Of a stretch of DNA of 36,432 bases, positions 1-7,336 are shown in pieces. The notes under the pieces are model-generated. The model saw only the letters and a program-made list of their open reading frames with translations, did no database searches and was not told where the DNA came from. Each line of letters starts with the position of its first letter. Positions within the stretch are counted from its first letter, which is position 1. This DNA is from a virus. The position numbers and the translations under genes were made by a program. Location of the stretch: the IMG/VR virus record IMGVR_UViG_3300027969_000231, positions 1 through 36,432 of that record, one strand, 5' to 3'.

Positions 1-50
1 ATTTGTATTGTTCTTATTTGTTTTCTTTATTGGATTGACGGAGGGCTTTG

Positions 51-227
51 ATGATTGAAATTGATATGGGCGCTGTTATGCGTTGCGCTATTCAGCACAT
101 GGACGCAGAGAATGATTTGCGTTGGTCTATTGGTATGGCACTAGAAGAACTGTATGCAGATGTGGTAATTCCTGTGCAAAAGCAGATGGTCGTTGAATGG
201 TTAAAAACACGAGGAGAAATCAAGTGA
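51..227 (+). CDS. Small hypothetical protein, 58 aa
   Basis: An uninterrupted reading frame begins MIEIDMGAVMRCAIQHMD and ends GEIK. It has a GGAGGG ribosome-binding sequence about 5 bases before the ATG. Its stop overlaps the GTG of the next gene (GTGA), which is the coupling used throughout this block. The product is acidic and probably helical, without a recognisable domain. Bases 1-50 upstream are T-rich and hold no complete gene, so the operon may start or continue to the left of the window. Function unknown. Confidence 0.6.
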   Translation: MIEIDMGAVMRCAIQHMDAENDLRWSIGMALEELYADVVIPVQKQMVVEWLKTRGEIK

Positions 228-388
228 TTAAGAAGGGAGACAACGCTGACTTGCTTTGCCAAGACTGCTATGTCCCATTGTTCCGATGGTTCTTGTCGCG
301 TGTGGACTGGGTGCGTATACTCAAGACACAAGGCGACGAACCGCTACGAAAAGAAATAGAAACCGTAAAAACTGGAGAGACTAAATGA
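224..388 (+). CDS. Small CxxC protein, 54 aa, GTG start
   Basis: The GTG at 224 overlaps the previous stop and has GAGGAG 7 bases upstream. An in-frame ATG at 197 would lie deep inside the preceding gene, so GTG is preferred. The protein contains a C-x2-C pair (LLCQDCYVP, about residues 11-14), which could bind a metal together with a partner chain. It is otherwise unrecognised. It overlaps the next gene by ATGA, indicating translational coupling in the same transcript. Confidence 0.55.
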   Translation: MIKKGDNADLLCQDCYVPLFRWFLSRVDWVRILKTQGDEPLRKEIETVKTGETK

Positions 389-573
389 TTGAGATAAGTA
401 TTAGTGAGATTGTTCTGTTCGCATGGGCGTCCCTTGCGACTGGTCTGTATCTTAAAACCAAACAGGAGGAAACAATGGTGCGCAAACTGTTCATGCACAT
501 GATCGAGAACGACGAGGCGCGTGAGGAGATGGTCAAGCAATTCAAACTAGCACAAGACAGGGGTGATGTATGA
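385..573 (+). CDS. Small protein with N-terminal membrane-like segment, 62 aa
   Basis: Residues 4-22 (ISEIVLFAWASLATGLYL) form a hydrophobic stretch long enough for one membrane pass. A charged, helical tail follows (MVRKLFMHMIEND onward). It starts in an ATGA overlap with the gene upstream and ends in another with the gene downstream. The layout suggests a single-pass membrane peptide with a cytoplasmic helix. No family is recognised. An internal ATG at 475 (residue 31) has GGAGGA before it, so a shorter soluble form is possible. Confidence 0.55.
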   Translation: MIEISISEIVLFAWASLATGLYLKTKQEETMVRKLFMHMIENDEAREEMVKQFKLAQDRGDV

Positions 574-863
574 AAGTATTAGTCGTATTTGAGTTCGAGA
601 ACATTGCTAATCCCGATAGCGAGGAAGCAACCACGAAGGTCGAAGAGATCACGGAAGCGTGCGAGACCATGCAAGTAGCGTTCGACGCCAATGCGTGTTG
701 GGTGCAAGAAGTATTTGGGGGCGAGACAGACACCGCAGACTTTGCTTTGGTATCAGAGTACGCAGAGAAGCAACACGCTATGGAGTTGGAGGACTACGAC
801 CAGTTCAATCGCGACAACACCGACCCCATCGCCAAGATCACAGGACAAACTGACAAACTGTAA
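570..863 (+). CDS. Hypothetical acidic protein, 97 aa
   Basis: The protein opens with a beta-strand-like MKVLVVFEFENI. A long acidic helical region rich in Glu and Thr follows, and the C-terminus is AKITGQTDKL. It overlaps the upstream stop by four bases (ATGA). The start MKVLVVFEF resembles small alpha/beta phage proteins, but no family can be named. The stop codon (861-863) lies inside one of the 27-bp inverted repeats described separately (844-870). Function unknown. Confidence 0.6.
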   Translation: MKVLVVFEFENIANPDSEEATTKVEEITEACETMQVAFDANACWVQEVFGGETDTADFALVSEYAEKQHAMELEDYDQFNRDNTDPIAKITGQTDKL

Positions 864-870
864 GTATGTC
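844..870 (+). repeat. 27-bp inverted repeat, copy A
   Basis: Arms GACAAACTG (844-852) and AAGTATGTC (862-870) are separated by 9 bases and span the end of the 97-aa gene. Seven of nine positions pair; arm position 5 is an A/A mismatch. There is no T-run downstream, so it is not a standard terminator. The same arms with the same 9-base spacing recur at 1943, 4408 and 7338. Confidence 0.55.
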
Positions 871-889
871 TCAACAGAAAGGAAATCAA

Positions 890-1942
890 ATGCCAGTAAA
901 ACCAAACGATAAATGGGCGCGTGGTAACAACAACGCCTACTGCTTCATGGCAGATAACATACCCCGCCTAACAACATACCAAGAGGCGCTCATTCACTTC
1001 AATGCAGTCAAGCCGTTCAGCAAGGGTGCAAGCAAGGGCAAGAAACCATTGGGCTTGAACCGCAGATACGACCGCACGCTGATACGCATGGGTGAGTATG
1101 TACAGGAACAGGAATACGAAACGCAATACATCAGAGAGGATCGCCCAATCATCATCAAGTACTACGAAAAAGACATTGCTACCTATCACTCGCATGGTGG
1201 GTTCACCTTCAGCACGGGCGGGTACGACTCCATAGCAACTGTCCAAATCTTGCAAGAGTTGTTGGGTGTTGGTAAGTTTGCTAGGCGCAATGGCAAGGCT
1301 TATTACTTTGATGGGATCGGTCATGCCTACCTTATCGGGAACAAACTTTATGTTTCGTCGGACGGAACAGTAAGCACCGAGGACATGACTAACGAATCCC
1401 GCCAAGTAATCGCCAAGGAAGCATTCAAAGCAATCAAAGAACGCTTTGCTGTATTCACCGACTACGCCAAGATGGTTACCTCACTTACGCTAGGCGGAAA
1501 GGGAACTGGTATGGACTTATGCCGTGGTGCGTACAAACCTGACCACTACCAACCAAGAAGCAGTCGCTATCTTTTGGTCTCTGATACCAACGCGTTGAAC
1601 TGGAACAGGCAGATACAGGCGAATATGCGCAACGAGTTCTTTGAACAAATCAATGATGCTATGAAGATAGCAGACGAGACCAAGCGCATGGAGGAGATGC
1701 TACCGCTAGTTGAATTCCTATCTTTCTGCGCATCAACAGACTACGACTCACAAGGGTTGCCGAATGGCGATCGTGACTACACATGGAAGATGGACAACAA
1801 GCGTCTTACCTATTTCTTCTACGAGTTAATTAAGTTTCAGTTTTACAAGGAGGTATTCACCATAGAGGAAGTGCCAATCGGCACGATACAGCACGACAGC
1901 AATAAGAAGTACCACGAGTTCTCGACAGAGAAGTGTTTGTAG
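890..1942 (+). CDS. Hypothetical phage protein, 350 aa
   Basis: The ATG at 890 is chosen because AAAGGAAA lies 4-5 bases upstream. An in-frame ATG at 866 would add eight residues but has no good ribosome-binding sequence. The N-terminus (MPVKPNDKWARGNNNAY) is basic. The middle contains YHSHGGFTFSTGGYDS and later a basic region, KPDHYQPRSSRYLLV. There is no Walker motif, signal peptide or obvious catalytic triad. It sits just upstream of the AAA+ gene and ends against an inverted repeat. Function unknown. The length and good codon structure make it a real gene. Confidence 0.75.
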   Translation: MPVKPNDKWARGNNNAYCFMADNIPRLTTYQEALIHFNAVKPFSKGASKGKKPLGLNRRYDRTLIRMGEYVQEQEYETQYIREDRPIIIKYYEKDIATYHSHGGFTFSTGGYDSIATVQILQELLGVGKFARRNGKAYYFDGIGHAYLIGNKLYVSSDGTVSTEDMTNESRQVIAKEAFKAIKERFAVFTDYAKMVTSLTLGGKGTGMDLCRGAYKPDHYQPRSSRYLLVSDTNALNWNRQIQANMRNEFFEQINDAMKIADETKRMEEMLPLVEFLSFCASTDYDSQGLPNGDRDYTWKMDNKRLTYFFYELIKFQFYKEVFTIEEVPIGTIQHDSNKKYHEFSTEKCL

Positions 1943-1980
1943 GACATGCTTTCAATTTGTAAGTTTGTCTTTATTTTGTT
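1943..1980 (+). terminator. Inverted repeat copy B, possible terminator or attenuator
   Basis: Arms GACATGCTT (1943-1951) and AAGTTTGTC (1961-1969) begin immediately after the stop of the 350-aa gene. They have a 9-base loop, one G-U pair and one T/T mismatch at arm position 5. TTTATTTTGTTT follows, which makes a weak intrinsic terminator or attenuator plausible before the AAA+ gene. The arms match copies A, C and D, so a protein-binding site is an alternative. Confidence 0.45.
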
Positions 1981-2000
1981 TAATTAAATTGGAGTGAGTT

Positions 2001-3062
2001 ATGGAAGTTCGTATGACAACTGAGGTATCTTTGGCAGAAGCAGAGGACGCGATCCTTGCTTTCGGAAATCAGAATGCAATCCATTTGGTAGGTGAACCCG
2101 GAGTTGGTAAGACAGCCATGTTTGAACGCTTAGTAGCAAAGACAGGGTTCAAGGGTATCTATATCGACACACCGAACACAGAGTTGGGTGACATTGGTAT
2201 CCCTATGCCTAACCATGAGACTAAGACTACTGCTCTCTACCCCAATGAGAACTGGGGTTTCCACTTACGAGAGGCTTGCATGATATTCATTGACGAGTTC
2301 ACTAAGCCCTCAAGTATGGCTGTGCAGAATATGTTGCACCCATTGCTCAACGAGAGACGCATTGGTGGATTCAGTTTGCACCCTGACTCTATCGTAGTAA
2401 CAGCGGGTAACAATTCAACTGACGGGGTAGGCGACATGCTCAAAGCACACAGCCTTAACCGTATCACGATACTGCCAGTACGCAAGCCAACTGCTGAGGA
2501 GTGGATTGAATGGGGTGCTAACAACGATATCGCGGCAGAAGCATTGGCATGGGTGAAAGCGTACCCACACGCATTGGCATCTTACAAGCACGCGGGGCAA
2601 GAAGAGAATCCCTACATCTTCAACCCCAAGATTCCACAGAGATCATTCGTATCTCCACGCTCATTGCACCGTGCATCTAACATCTTGTTGAAGCGTCACC
2701 TCATTACCCGCAATGCTTTGATAGCAGGCTTGACTGGTTCTATCGGTGAAGCAGGTGCAAGAGATATGTTGGCGTATGTAGAAGTAGCAGACTCATTACC
2801 TACATGGCAAGAAGTTATTGATGATCCAAAGGGTTGCAAGTTACCGAGTTCTCCCGCAGCCTTAAACATCATGGCTTATGGTGCTATGCAACGGATAGAT
2901 CGCGCCAACATTAGCAAGTGGTTCGAGTACTTGAAGCGTACACCGAAAGAATTGCAGAGCGTGTTCTGCTTGTCAACAAGCAAGCACCCTGAGAAGAAGC
3001 AGATCCTGATGACAAGCGGTGCGTTTGTCACTTGGATGCGCGAGAACCAATACTTATTCTAA
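2001..3062 (+). CDS. MoxR-like AAA+ ATPase, 353 aa
   Basis: A Walker A loop GEPGVGKT is at residues 31-38. A Walker B IFIDEF ends at E99. A sensor-1-like segment VVTAGNNSTDG lies near residue 135, and an arginine-rich stretch follows at SFVSPRSLHRAS. This order fits the MoxR/dynein-related branch of AAA+ ATPases, which remodel proteins together with a VWA-domain partner. Such a partner is encoded at 3879, five small genes downstream. TTGGAGTGAG precedes the ATG by 2-3 bases. That spacing is short, and an in-frame ATG at 2013 is possible. The role in the phage is inferred: chaperone-like activation or disassembly of a complex. Confidence 0.88.
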   Translation: MEVRMTTEVSLAEAEDAILAFGNQNAIHLVGEPGVGKTAMFERLVAKTGFKGIYIDTPNTELGDIGIPMPNHETKTTALYPNENWGFHLREACMIFIDEFTKPSSMAVQNMLHPLLNERRIGGFSLHPDSIVVTAGNNSTDGVGDMLKAHSLNRITILPVRKPTAEEWIEWGANNDIAAEALAWVKAYPHALASYKHAGQEENPYIFNPKIPQRSFVSPRSLHRASNILLKRHLITRNALIAGLTGSIGEAGARDMLAYVEVADSLPTWQEVIDDPKGCKLPSSPAALNIMAYGAMQRIDRANISKWFEYLKRTPKELQSVFCLSTSKHPEKKQILMTSGAFVTWMRENQYLF

Positions 3063-3071
3063 GGAGAGAAC

Positions 3072-3200
3072 ATGACACCGACGCAACTTTACGATCTGCT
3101 TGAGAAGGCAGAGGTTGAATACGAAATCGTGGAGATATTTGATGGGGTGCGTATCTTAAGCATTGAAGTAGACGATGACAAAGAGGAGGAAACCGAATGA
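3072..3200 (+). CDS. Small acidic protein, 42 aa
   Basis: The frame begins MTPTQLYDLLEKAEVEYEIV and ends DDKEEETE. AAGGAGAGAA directly upstream is a strong ribosome-binding sequence. The stop overlaps the next ATG (ATGA). The composition is very acidic, with a likely N-terminal helix. Function unknown. It is kept because of the coupling and the strong translation signal. Confidence 0.55.
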   Translation: MTPTQLYDLLEKAEVEYEIVEIFDGVRILSIEVDDDKEEETE

Positions 3201-3367
3201 CTAAGCCAATTCATCTCATTGCATTCACCATGATTGGTGTTTTGTTTATCGTGTTTGGATTCTCAGGAGGGGGCTACTTGCACCAAGCGTGCATATTGTT
3301 CGGGGGTTTGTACATTGGCAATGTATTAACGGAGGCACTTAACTACGACGAAAGGGAGGGTGATTGA
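3197..3367 (+). CDS. Small two-segment membrane protein, 56 aa
   Basis: There are two hydrophobic stretches. Residues 5-24 (HLIAFTMIGVLFIVFGF...) and residues 28-45 (QACILFGGLYIGNVL) are joined by a glycine-rich turn, and the tail is charged (NYDEREGD). This predicts a hairpin inner-membrane protein. It starts in an ATGA overlap with the 42-aa gene and has GAGGAGG about 7 bases before its ATG. A holin-like role cannot be argued, because it lies in the early block far from any lysis gene. Confidence 0.55.
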   Translation: MTKPIHLIAFTMIGVLFIVFGFSGGGYLHQACILFGGLYIGNVLTEALNYDEREGD

Positions 3368-3368
3368 A

Positions 3369-3605
3369 ATGCATGTCACGAATAAGCAAATGCGTGAGAT
3401 CAAAGAGTTAAAGAGCCAAGTGGGGCAACTCATGGAGGGGGCGAACGGCACTATGTTTATGTGTGTGCTTACTAGCCTGATAGGAGACGCGGGTGTGCAA
3501 TGGCGTGATGGGACAACCAAGCAAGCGTTCATTGCCGAAACTGTGGAAGCAATCAGTATGTGGTACGACTGGTATTTAAAAGAACTGGAGGAAGATGATG
3601 AGTGA
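3369..3605 (+). CDS. Hypothetical helical protein, 78 aa
   Basis: The ATG at 3369 has AGGGAGGG about 9 bases upstream. The in-frame GTG at 3360 directly abuts that sequence and is less likely. The N-terminus (MHVTNKQMREIKELKSQVGQ) is a probable coiled coil, followed by a mixed hydrophobic segment and an acidic end (ELEEDDE). It overlaps the next gene by several bases. No family is recognised. Confidence 0.6.
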   Translation: MHVTNKQMREIKELKSQVGQLMEGANGTMFMCVLTSLIGDAGVQWRDGTTKQAFIAETVEAISMWYDWYLKELEEDDE

Positions 3606-3726
3606 GAAAGACTTTGTATTAGCGTGGCTACTTGCGTGTGCCGTACATGGGCATGTGTTCGTAGACGAGGAGATAAAACTTGCGTCTGAGGCTTATAAAA
3701 AACTGGAGGAACTATATGACACCTGA
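3598..3726 (+). CDS. Small hypothetical protein, 42 aa
   Basis: Of two adjacent ATGs (3595 and 3598), the second is 6 bases from GGAGG and is preferred. The product, MSEKDFVLAWLLACAVHGHV followed by a charged helix, has a short hydrophobic segment with one Cys and two His. It overlaps both neighbours. The motif GGAGGAAGATGATGA at its start is repeated exactly at the start of the VWA gene (3868-3882). Function unknown. Confidence 0.5.
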   Translation: MSEKDFVLAWLLACAVHGHVFVDEEIKLASEAYKKLEELYDT

Positions 3727-3895
3727 CGAGATTAAGCATCACTTTGGTGAGGAAGCATTGAACATGCTATACGACTGCTTGCTAGAAAACCCAGTTCACT
3801 ATCTAGCGGACTGGATTCTTTCATACCACTCTGAGCAAGAGATCGGTGCATGGATATTAAATCTTAAGGAGGAAGATGATGAAATTAACGGCTGA
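3716..3895 (+). CDS. Small hypothetical protein, 59 aa
   Basis: The ATG at 3716 follows GGAGGA by 4 bases. Upstream in-frame codons overlap the preceding gene and lack a ribosome-binding sequence. The sequence MTPDEIKHHFGEEALNMLYD is helical and ends in an acidic tail (KEEDDEING) that overlaps the VWA gene start. No domain is recognised. Its place between the AAA+ and VWA genes suggests co-expression with them. Confidence 0.55.
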   Translation: MTPDEIKHHFGEEALNMLYDCLLENPVHYLADWILSYHSEQEIGAWILNLKEEDDEING

Positions 3896-5141
3896 ACAAC
3901 GCATAGAGCGTGCGCATGTACGACTCATGCAAAACCCTGACTTCTGTTTATTCTCAGGAGTATTCATGGTGGGTAAGGTTACTGTATCGGAGAAGTGTAA
4001 GTCTGCGCGTACCAACGGGCGAGATGTAGAGTACGGGCGTGCATTCGTGGATATGCTCACCGACAAGCAACTCGCCTTCCTTGTTGTACATGAAGCAATG
4101 CACAAAGCCTATCGTCACATGACGGTGTGGAAGTTTCTCGCGAACAAGCAAGTAGCAAATCAGGCTATGGACTTTGTTATCAACTTACAGATCAAAGACA
4201 CCGACATAGGCGAGGTTGAGGTGGCTATGCCACGCGACCCCCAGACTGGTAAGTTGATCGGTTTGCTTGACGAGAAGTATCGCGGTATGGATACCAAGCA
4301 AGTCTACGACCTACTCATGGAAGAAGAGGGTGAGGACGGTGGCGATGGTGACGATGACGGAGATGGACAAGGCAAGGGCGGGATCGGTCATTCCTCCTCG
4401 GGCGGTGGACAAACTTCCAATACGAAAGTATGTCCTGATCAACTTGACGAACACGACTGGGAAGGCGCACGCGAGATGACGCAAGGCGAAGTCGAAGAGT
4501 TGGAACGCGAAATTGATTCAGCGTTGCGTGAAGGTTCAATGCTTGCGGGAAAGATGAAAGGCAAAGTGCCTCGCGGTATTGAAGAGATCCTTCACCCCAA
4601 GGTTGATTGGCGCGAAGCGTTGCGTGAATTCATCAAGACTGCTACACGCGGTGGTGATCAATCTACATGGCGCAGACCTAATCGTCGCTATCTTGCAAGC
4701 GGAATCATCATGCCAAGCGCAGAGACTCACAAAGCCGAGTGTATTGCTATCGGGATAGATGCGTCAGGTTCTATTGGTCCCGTAATGGGGCGCTTTCTCG
4801 GAGAGATGCAAGCAATCTGCGACGAGGTAGCACCCGAGAAGATCGAGTTGATGTATTGGGATAGCCATGTCGCAGGACATGAGACTTACTCAGGTGGTGA
4901 GTTGCAAAACATTGCATCACTTACACAGCCCAAAGGCGGTGGTGGTACTGAACCCGCTTGTGTTCCCGCGTACATGCAGAAGATGCGCATAACGCCTCAA
5001 TGCACAGTAATGCTAACTGATGGTTACTTCTACGGAGATGGTTGTGGTGACTGGTCATCAAGCAATGCCCCAGTATTGTGGTGTGTGGTAGGTAACAAGA
5101 ACTTTGTTCCTACTGTTGGTCAATCTGTTTTGGTGGAGTGA
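3879..5141 (+). CDS. VWA-like/metallopeptidase-like protein, 420 aa
   Basis: The N-terminal part carries HEAMH at about residues 71-75, in a helix (LVVHEAMHKAYRH) typical of zinc metallopeptidase-like domains. A very acidic, glycine-rich linker follows (about residues 150-185). The C-terminal von Willebrand A-type domain has a complete-looking metal-ion site: DASGS at about 294-298, a Thr in GGGGTEP and an Asp in LTDGYF. This domain order matches bacterial DUF2201-type proteins, which are commonly encoded with MoxR ATPases; the ATPase here is at 2001. The start at 3879 is preferred over 3876 because GGAGG is then 6 bases away. It is probably the substrate-recognition partner of the ATPase. 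One inverted repeat copy lies within it at 4408. Confidence 0.82.
   Translation: MKLTAEQRIERAHVRLMQNPDFCLFSGVFMVGKVTVSEKCKSARTNGRDVEYGRAFVDMLTDKQLAFLVVHEAMHKAYRHMTVWKFLANKQVANQAMDFVINLQIKDTDIGEVEVAMPRDPQTGKLIGLLDEKYRGMDTKQVYDLLMEEEGEDGGDGDDDGDGQGKGGIGHSSSGGGQTSNTKVCPDQLDEHDWEGAREMTQGEVEELEREIDSALREGSMLAGKMKGKVPRGIEEILHPKVDWREALREFIKTATRGGDQSTWRRPNRRYLASGIIMPSAETHKAECIAIGIDASGSIGPVMGRFLGEMQAICDEVAPEKIELMYWDSHVAGHETYSGGELQNIASLTQPKGGGGTEPACVPAYMQKMRITPQCTVMLTDGYFYGDGCGDWSSSNAPVLWCVVGNKNFVPTVGQSVLVE
4408..4434 (+). repeat. 27-bp inverted repeat, copy C, inside a gene
   Basis: Arms GACAAACTT and AAGTATGTC are separated by 9 bases within the linker region of the VWA gene. The pairing extends one base on the outside (G/C). 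Arm position 5 is an A/A mismatch, as in copy A. It is coding sequence here, so the match to the three other copies is notable. Confidence 0.5.
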
Positions 5142-5143
5142 GT

Positions 5144-5314
5144 ATGGAGAAAGGAGATAGACGCACACTAAGTGTGAACGCAGTAGCGTATGAGTACTTG
5201 ATAGTTGTACAAACAAGGCTTGAGGGGGAGATTGGTTTTAAACCATCAATGTCTCAGGTGATTGTGTATCTTGCAAGCAAAGTGGACACCTATAAATCAA
5301 TGGAGGAAGTATGA
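5144..5314 (+). CDS. Ribbon-helix-helix-like protein, 56 aa
   Basis: The pattern is basic MEKGDRRTLSVNAVAYEYL, then a helix, then PSMSQVIVYLASKV. It fits the ribbon-helix-helix fold: a short beta-strand (RTLSV), helix A, a turn with Ser (SMS) and helix B. Such proteins bind DNA as dimers, usually at short inverted or direct repeats. GGAGTGAGT before the ATG overlaps the end of the VWA gene, and the stop overlaps the next ATG. It may regulate this operon. The assignment rests on pattern only, because the protein is short. Confidence 0.55.
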   Translation: MEKGDRRTLSVNAVAYEYLIVVQTRLEGEIGFKPSMSQVIVYLASKVDTYKSMEEV

Positions 5315-6183
5315 CGACAGAAAGCATAAGCATTGCAACAAGTGCAATGATGGTGGAGTTGAACATCTCATGTTGGACAGCACGCAAGTTGGACAAGCGT
5401 GTATCTGAAGAGGTGGACTCAGCGAAGAACACGAAGGTTAAAGCGGGCAACTACCACAAGCATTTGCTTGCAGGCAACCCACACCACGAAGCCGTGATCC
5501 GTTATGCGGCATCATCTCGCTTGTGGAATACCAAACAGACTATCCCTTGGTCTGACTCAGGTCCTCGCATCGTCACTATGGAAAACTTATTCAACGGTGG
5601 ATACAAGCGCACGCTTGACGAGAGGAAAGCAGAGTTCGACCGCTTGGTTGATGTGTTTATAAATGTGTACCCTACGCTGATATCAGCGGGTGCATTCCAA
5701 CTCGGTGACTTGTTCGATCGTGAAGAGTATCCCGCACCCGAAGAACTCGCTAAGAAGTTTCGCTTCTCGTATACGCTTACGCCGATTCCAACGGCTGGTG
5801 ACTTCCGCATAGAGATAGGCGAGCAAGCAAAGGCAGAACTGGTAGCACAGTATGAAACTGCATTCAACGAGCGACTCAACCATGCCATGCGTGATGTGTG
5901 GCAACGACTGTATGAATGCTTGACTCACATGAGCGAGCGCCTATCGAGTGATGACGAAGGCAAACGCAAAGTGTTTCACGGCACGATACTCACCAATGCA
6001 CACGAGTTGGTTAACTTGTTGAGCCGACTCAACATTACTAACGACCCCAAGTTAGAGCAAGCGAGGCGCGAACTTAACGCAGCGCTAACGCATACTGATC
6101 TTGATACTCTGAAAGAGAGTGATTACATTCGCGAGAATGTGAAAGCCAAGGTTGACGATATCCTCAAACGCTTTGAATGGTAA
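5311..6183 (+). CDS. Hypothetical protein, possibly DUF3150-like, 290 aa
   Basis: The protein is soluble and mostly helical. A conserved-looking segment RKLDKRVSEEVD is near residue 26, and AGNYHKHLLAG near 45. A long helical C-terminal half ends in VDDILKRFEW. Size, composition and position next to a MoxR ATPase and a VWA protein resemble phage proteins annotated DUF3150. That match is from memory and is unverified. It is translated through an ATGA overlap with the RHH-like gene. It is probably the third component or substrate of the ATPase/VWA module. Confidence 0.6.
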   Translation: MTTESISIATSAMMVELNISCWTARKLDKRVSEEVDSAKNTKVKAGNYHKHLLAGNPHHEAVIRYAASSRLWNTKQTIPWSDSGPRIVTMENLFNGGYKRTLDERKAEFDRLVDVFINVYPTLISAGAFQLGDLFDREEYPAPEELAKKFRFSYTLTPIPTAGDFRIEIGEQAKAELVAQYETAFNERLNHAMRDVWQRLYECLTHMSERLSSDDEGKRKVFHGTILTNAHELVNLLSRLNITNDPKLEQARRELNAALTHTDLDTLKESDYIRENVKAKVDDILKRFEW

Positions 6184-6193
6184 GGAGATAGAT

Positions 6194-6421
6194 ATGAAAG
6201 TAGAAATGGGTGGAGACAAACTCCAACAAGTATCGGGGCAGATCATTGATGTGATGCGTAGGGCAGAACTCAAACCTGACGAGGTGCTAAACATCTTAAT
6301 AAACATACTGGCGCGATCGTCAATCATTGCTTGTGTAGAGAAAGAAGAGATTGTCGGTGGGCTAGCGCTAGCCTACGACATGCACCTCTCGCAAGAGAAC
6401 AGTAACGAGACACTTAACTAA
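6194..6421 (+). CDS. Small hypothetical protein, 75 aa
   Basis: The ATG at 6194 has AAGGAGATA upstream. Longer in-frame starts overlap the previous gene without a ribosome-binding sequence. The sequence MKVEMGGDKLQQVSGQIIDV and the following IIACVEKEEIVGGLALAYDM look like an all-helical small protein. No family is recognised. It is transcribed with the genes on either side (10-base and 7-base gaps). Confidence 0.6.
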   Translation: MKVEMGGDKLQQVSGQIIDVMRRAELKPDEVLNILINILARSSIIACVEKEEIVGGLALAYDMHLSQENSNETLN

Positions 6422-6428
6422 GGAATAT

Positions 6429-7313
6429 ATGAGCGAACCTATGGACTTTACAAAACTACCATACAAGTACGACCCGAAAGGCAGACACGAGTACAGCATT
6501 CACCCTGACTTGCATATCATTCTATGTGACCTCACTATCAAGTTACCAAAGATTGCATTCGAATCCAACGCCGTGTCGCTTCATCGTAAAGCCGATGGTA
6601 GTCATGGCGACCGTGCGATAGGCGAGGTAACCGTATACAACAACGAGGAGAAGATTGGCAAGATCAGCATACAGCAAGACTATATAGATGGTAAGTACAT
6701 AAATGTGTATCAACTCGACTCGCCTAGGATTCAACAACAACGCGGTATGCGCAACCGAAAGAAAACGAAGCACTACAAGATTGCATTGAGGAGTGCGCTA
6801 GATGCGTTCAAGGAGTTTCCCCCTGACGAGATAGCAAAGACCATGATTACTGACGCGGGATATCGAATGAGCGCTCTGCGACAGAATGCAAATAGTCAAG
6901 TGACCTCATGCGTGAACACAACTGTAGTCGCGGCTTCCGTACTACAGTACCTAGTAGATGTAGAAGAAAACGGACCGCAACCTATGCCGACCCTCATGAT
7001 TGACCCCAAGTGGCGGGATAACCTATCGACATACAAGATTGTCGATAGCGTGTTTAGAGCGTGGGAGAACAGGACTGGTGTGTTGGTTAAACTACAACCG
7101 AGTGGGGTTATGACGGTGGTGGACTTGACAATCGGAGAAGTGGTGATGGTGACATCTAATACTTACGATTTGCCTGTAGAGTATCAAGAGAAGTTGGCGA
7201 TACTCAAGATCGTGGAGACTAACCAAGCGATCGAAGGCATGGGTGTTAAGGTAGAAGATACTCACATACCACACATCTACATGACTGCGGGGGCTATAGA
7301 GACTACTTGCTAA
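6429..7313 (+). CDS. Hypothetical phage protein, 294 aa
   Basis: This is the last gene before the double terminator. The N-terminal half (MSEPMDFTKLPYKYDPKGRH onward) is mixed alpha/beta with many basic residues (RMRNRKKTKHYK-like cluster near residue 106). The C-terminal half contains a hydrophobic strand-rich region (VMTVVDLTIGEVVMV). It has no nucleotide-binding or catalytic motif. AAGGAATAT lies 6 bases before the ATG. Function unknown. Confidence 0.7.
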   Translation: MSEPMDFTKLPYKYDPKGRHEYSIHPDLHIILCDLTIKLPKIAFESNAVSLHRKADGSHGDRAIGEVTVYNNEEKIGKISIQQDYIDGKYINVYQLDSPRIQQQRGMRNRKKTKHYKIALRSALDAFKEFPPDEIAKTMITDAGYRMSALRQNANSQVTSCVNTTVVAASVLQYLVDVEENGPQPMPTLMIDPKWRDNLSTYKIVDSVFRAWENRTGVLVKLQPSGVMTVVDLTIGEVVMVTSNTYDLPVEYQEKLAILKIVETNQAIEGMGVKVEDTHIPHIYMTAGAIETTC

Positions 7314-7336
7314 CATAGTTAAACCTTAACTACTAG

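Noticed and set aside
248-274. Possible fifth copy of the 27-bp inverted repeat
   Set aside because: The left arm GACTTGCTT is close and the 9-base spacing holds, but the right arm TGCTATGTC shares only six of nine positions, so it may be chance within the coding sequence.
659-912. Two alternative plus-strand frames overlapping the 97-aa gene
   Set aside because: They are Arg/Thr/Ser-rich, lack ribosome-binding sites and are out of phase with the coupled four-base overlaps of the real genes.
3197-3367. Holin for the small hairpin membrane protein
   Set aside because: It has no endolysin or other lysis neighbour and lies in an early-type block, so topology alone is not enough.
6543-6773. Minus-strand 76-codon frame in the left block
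   Set aside because: It lies opposite a well-supported 294-aa gene and has no translation or transcription signals of its own.
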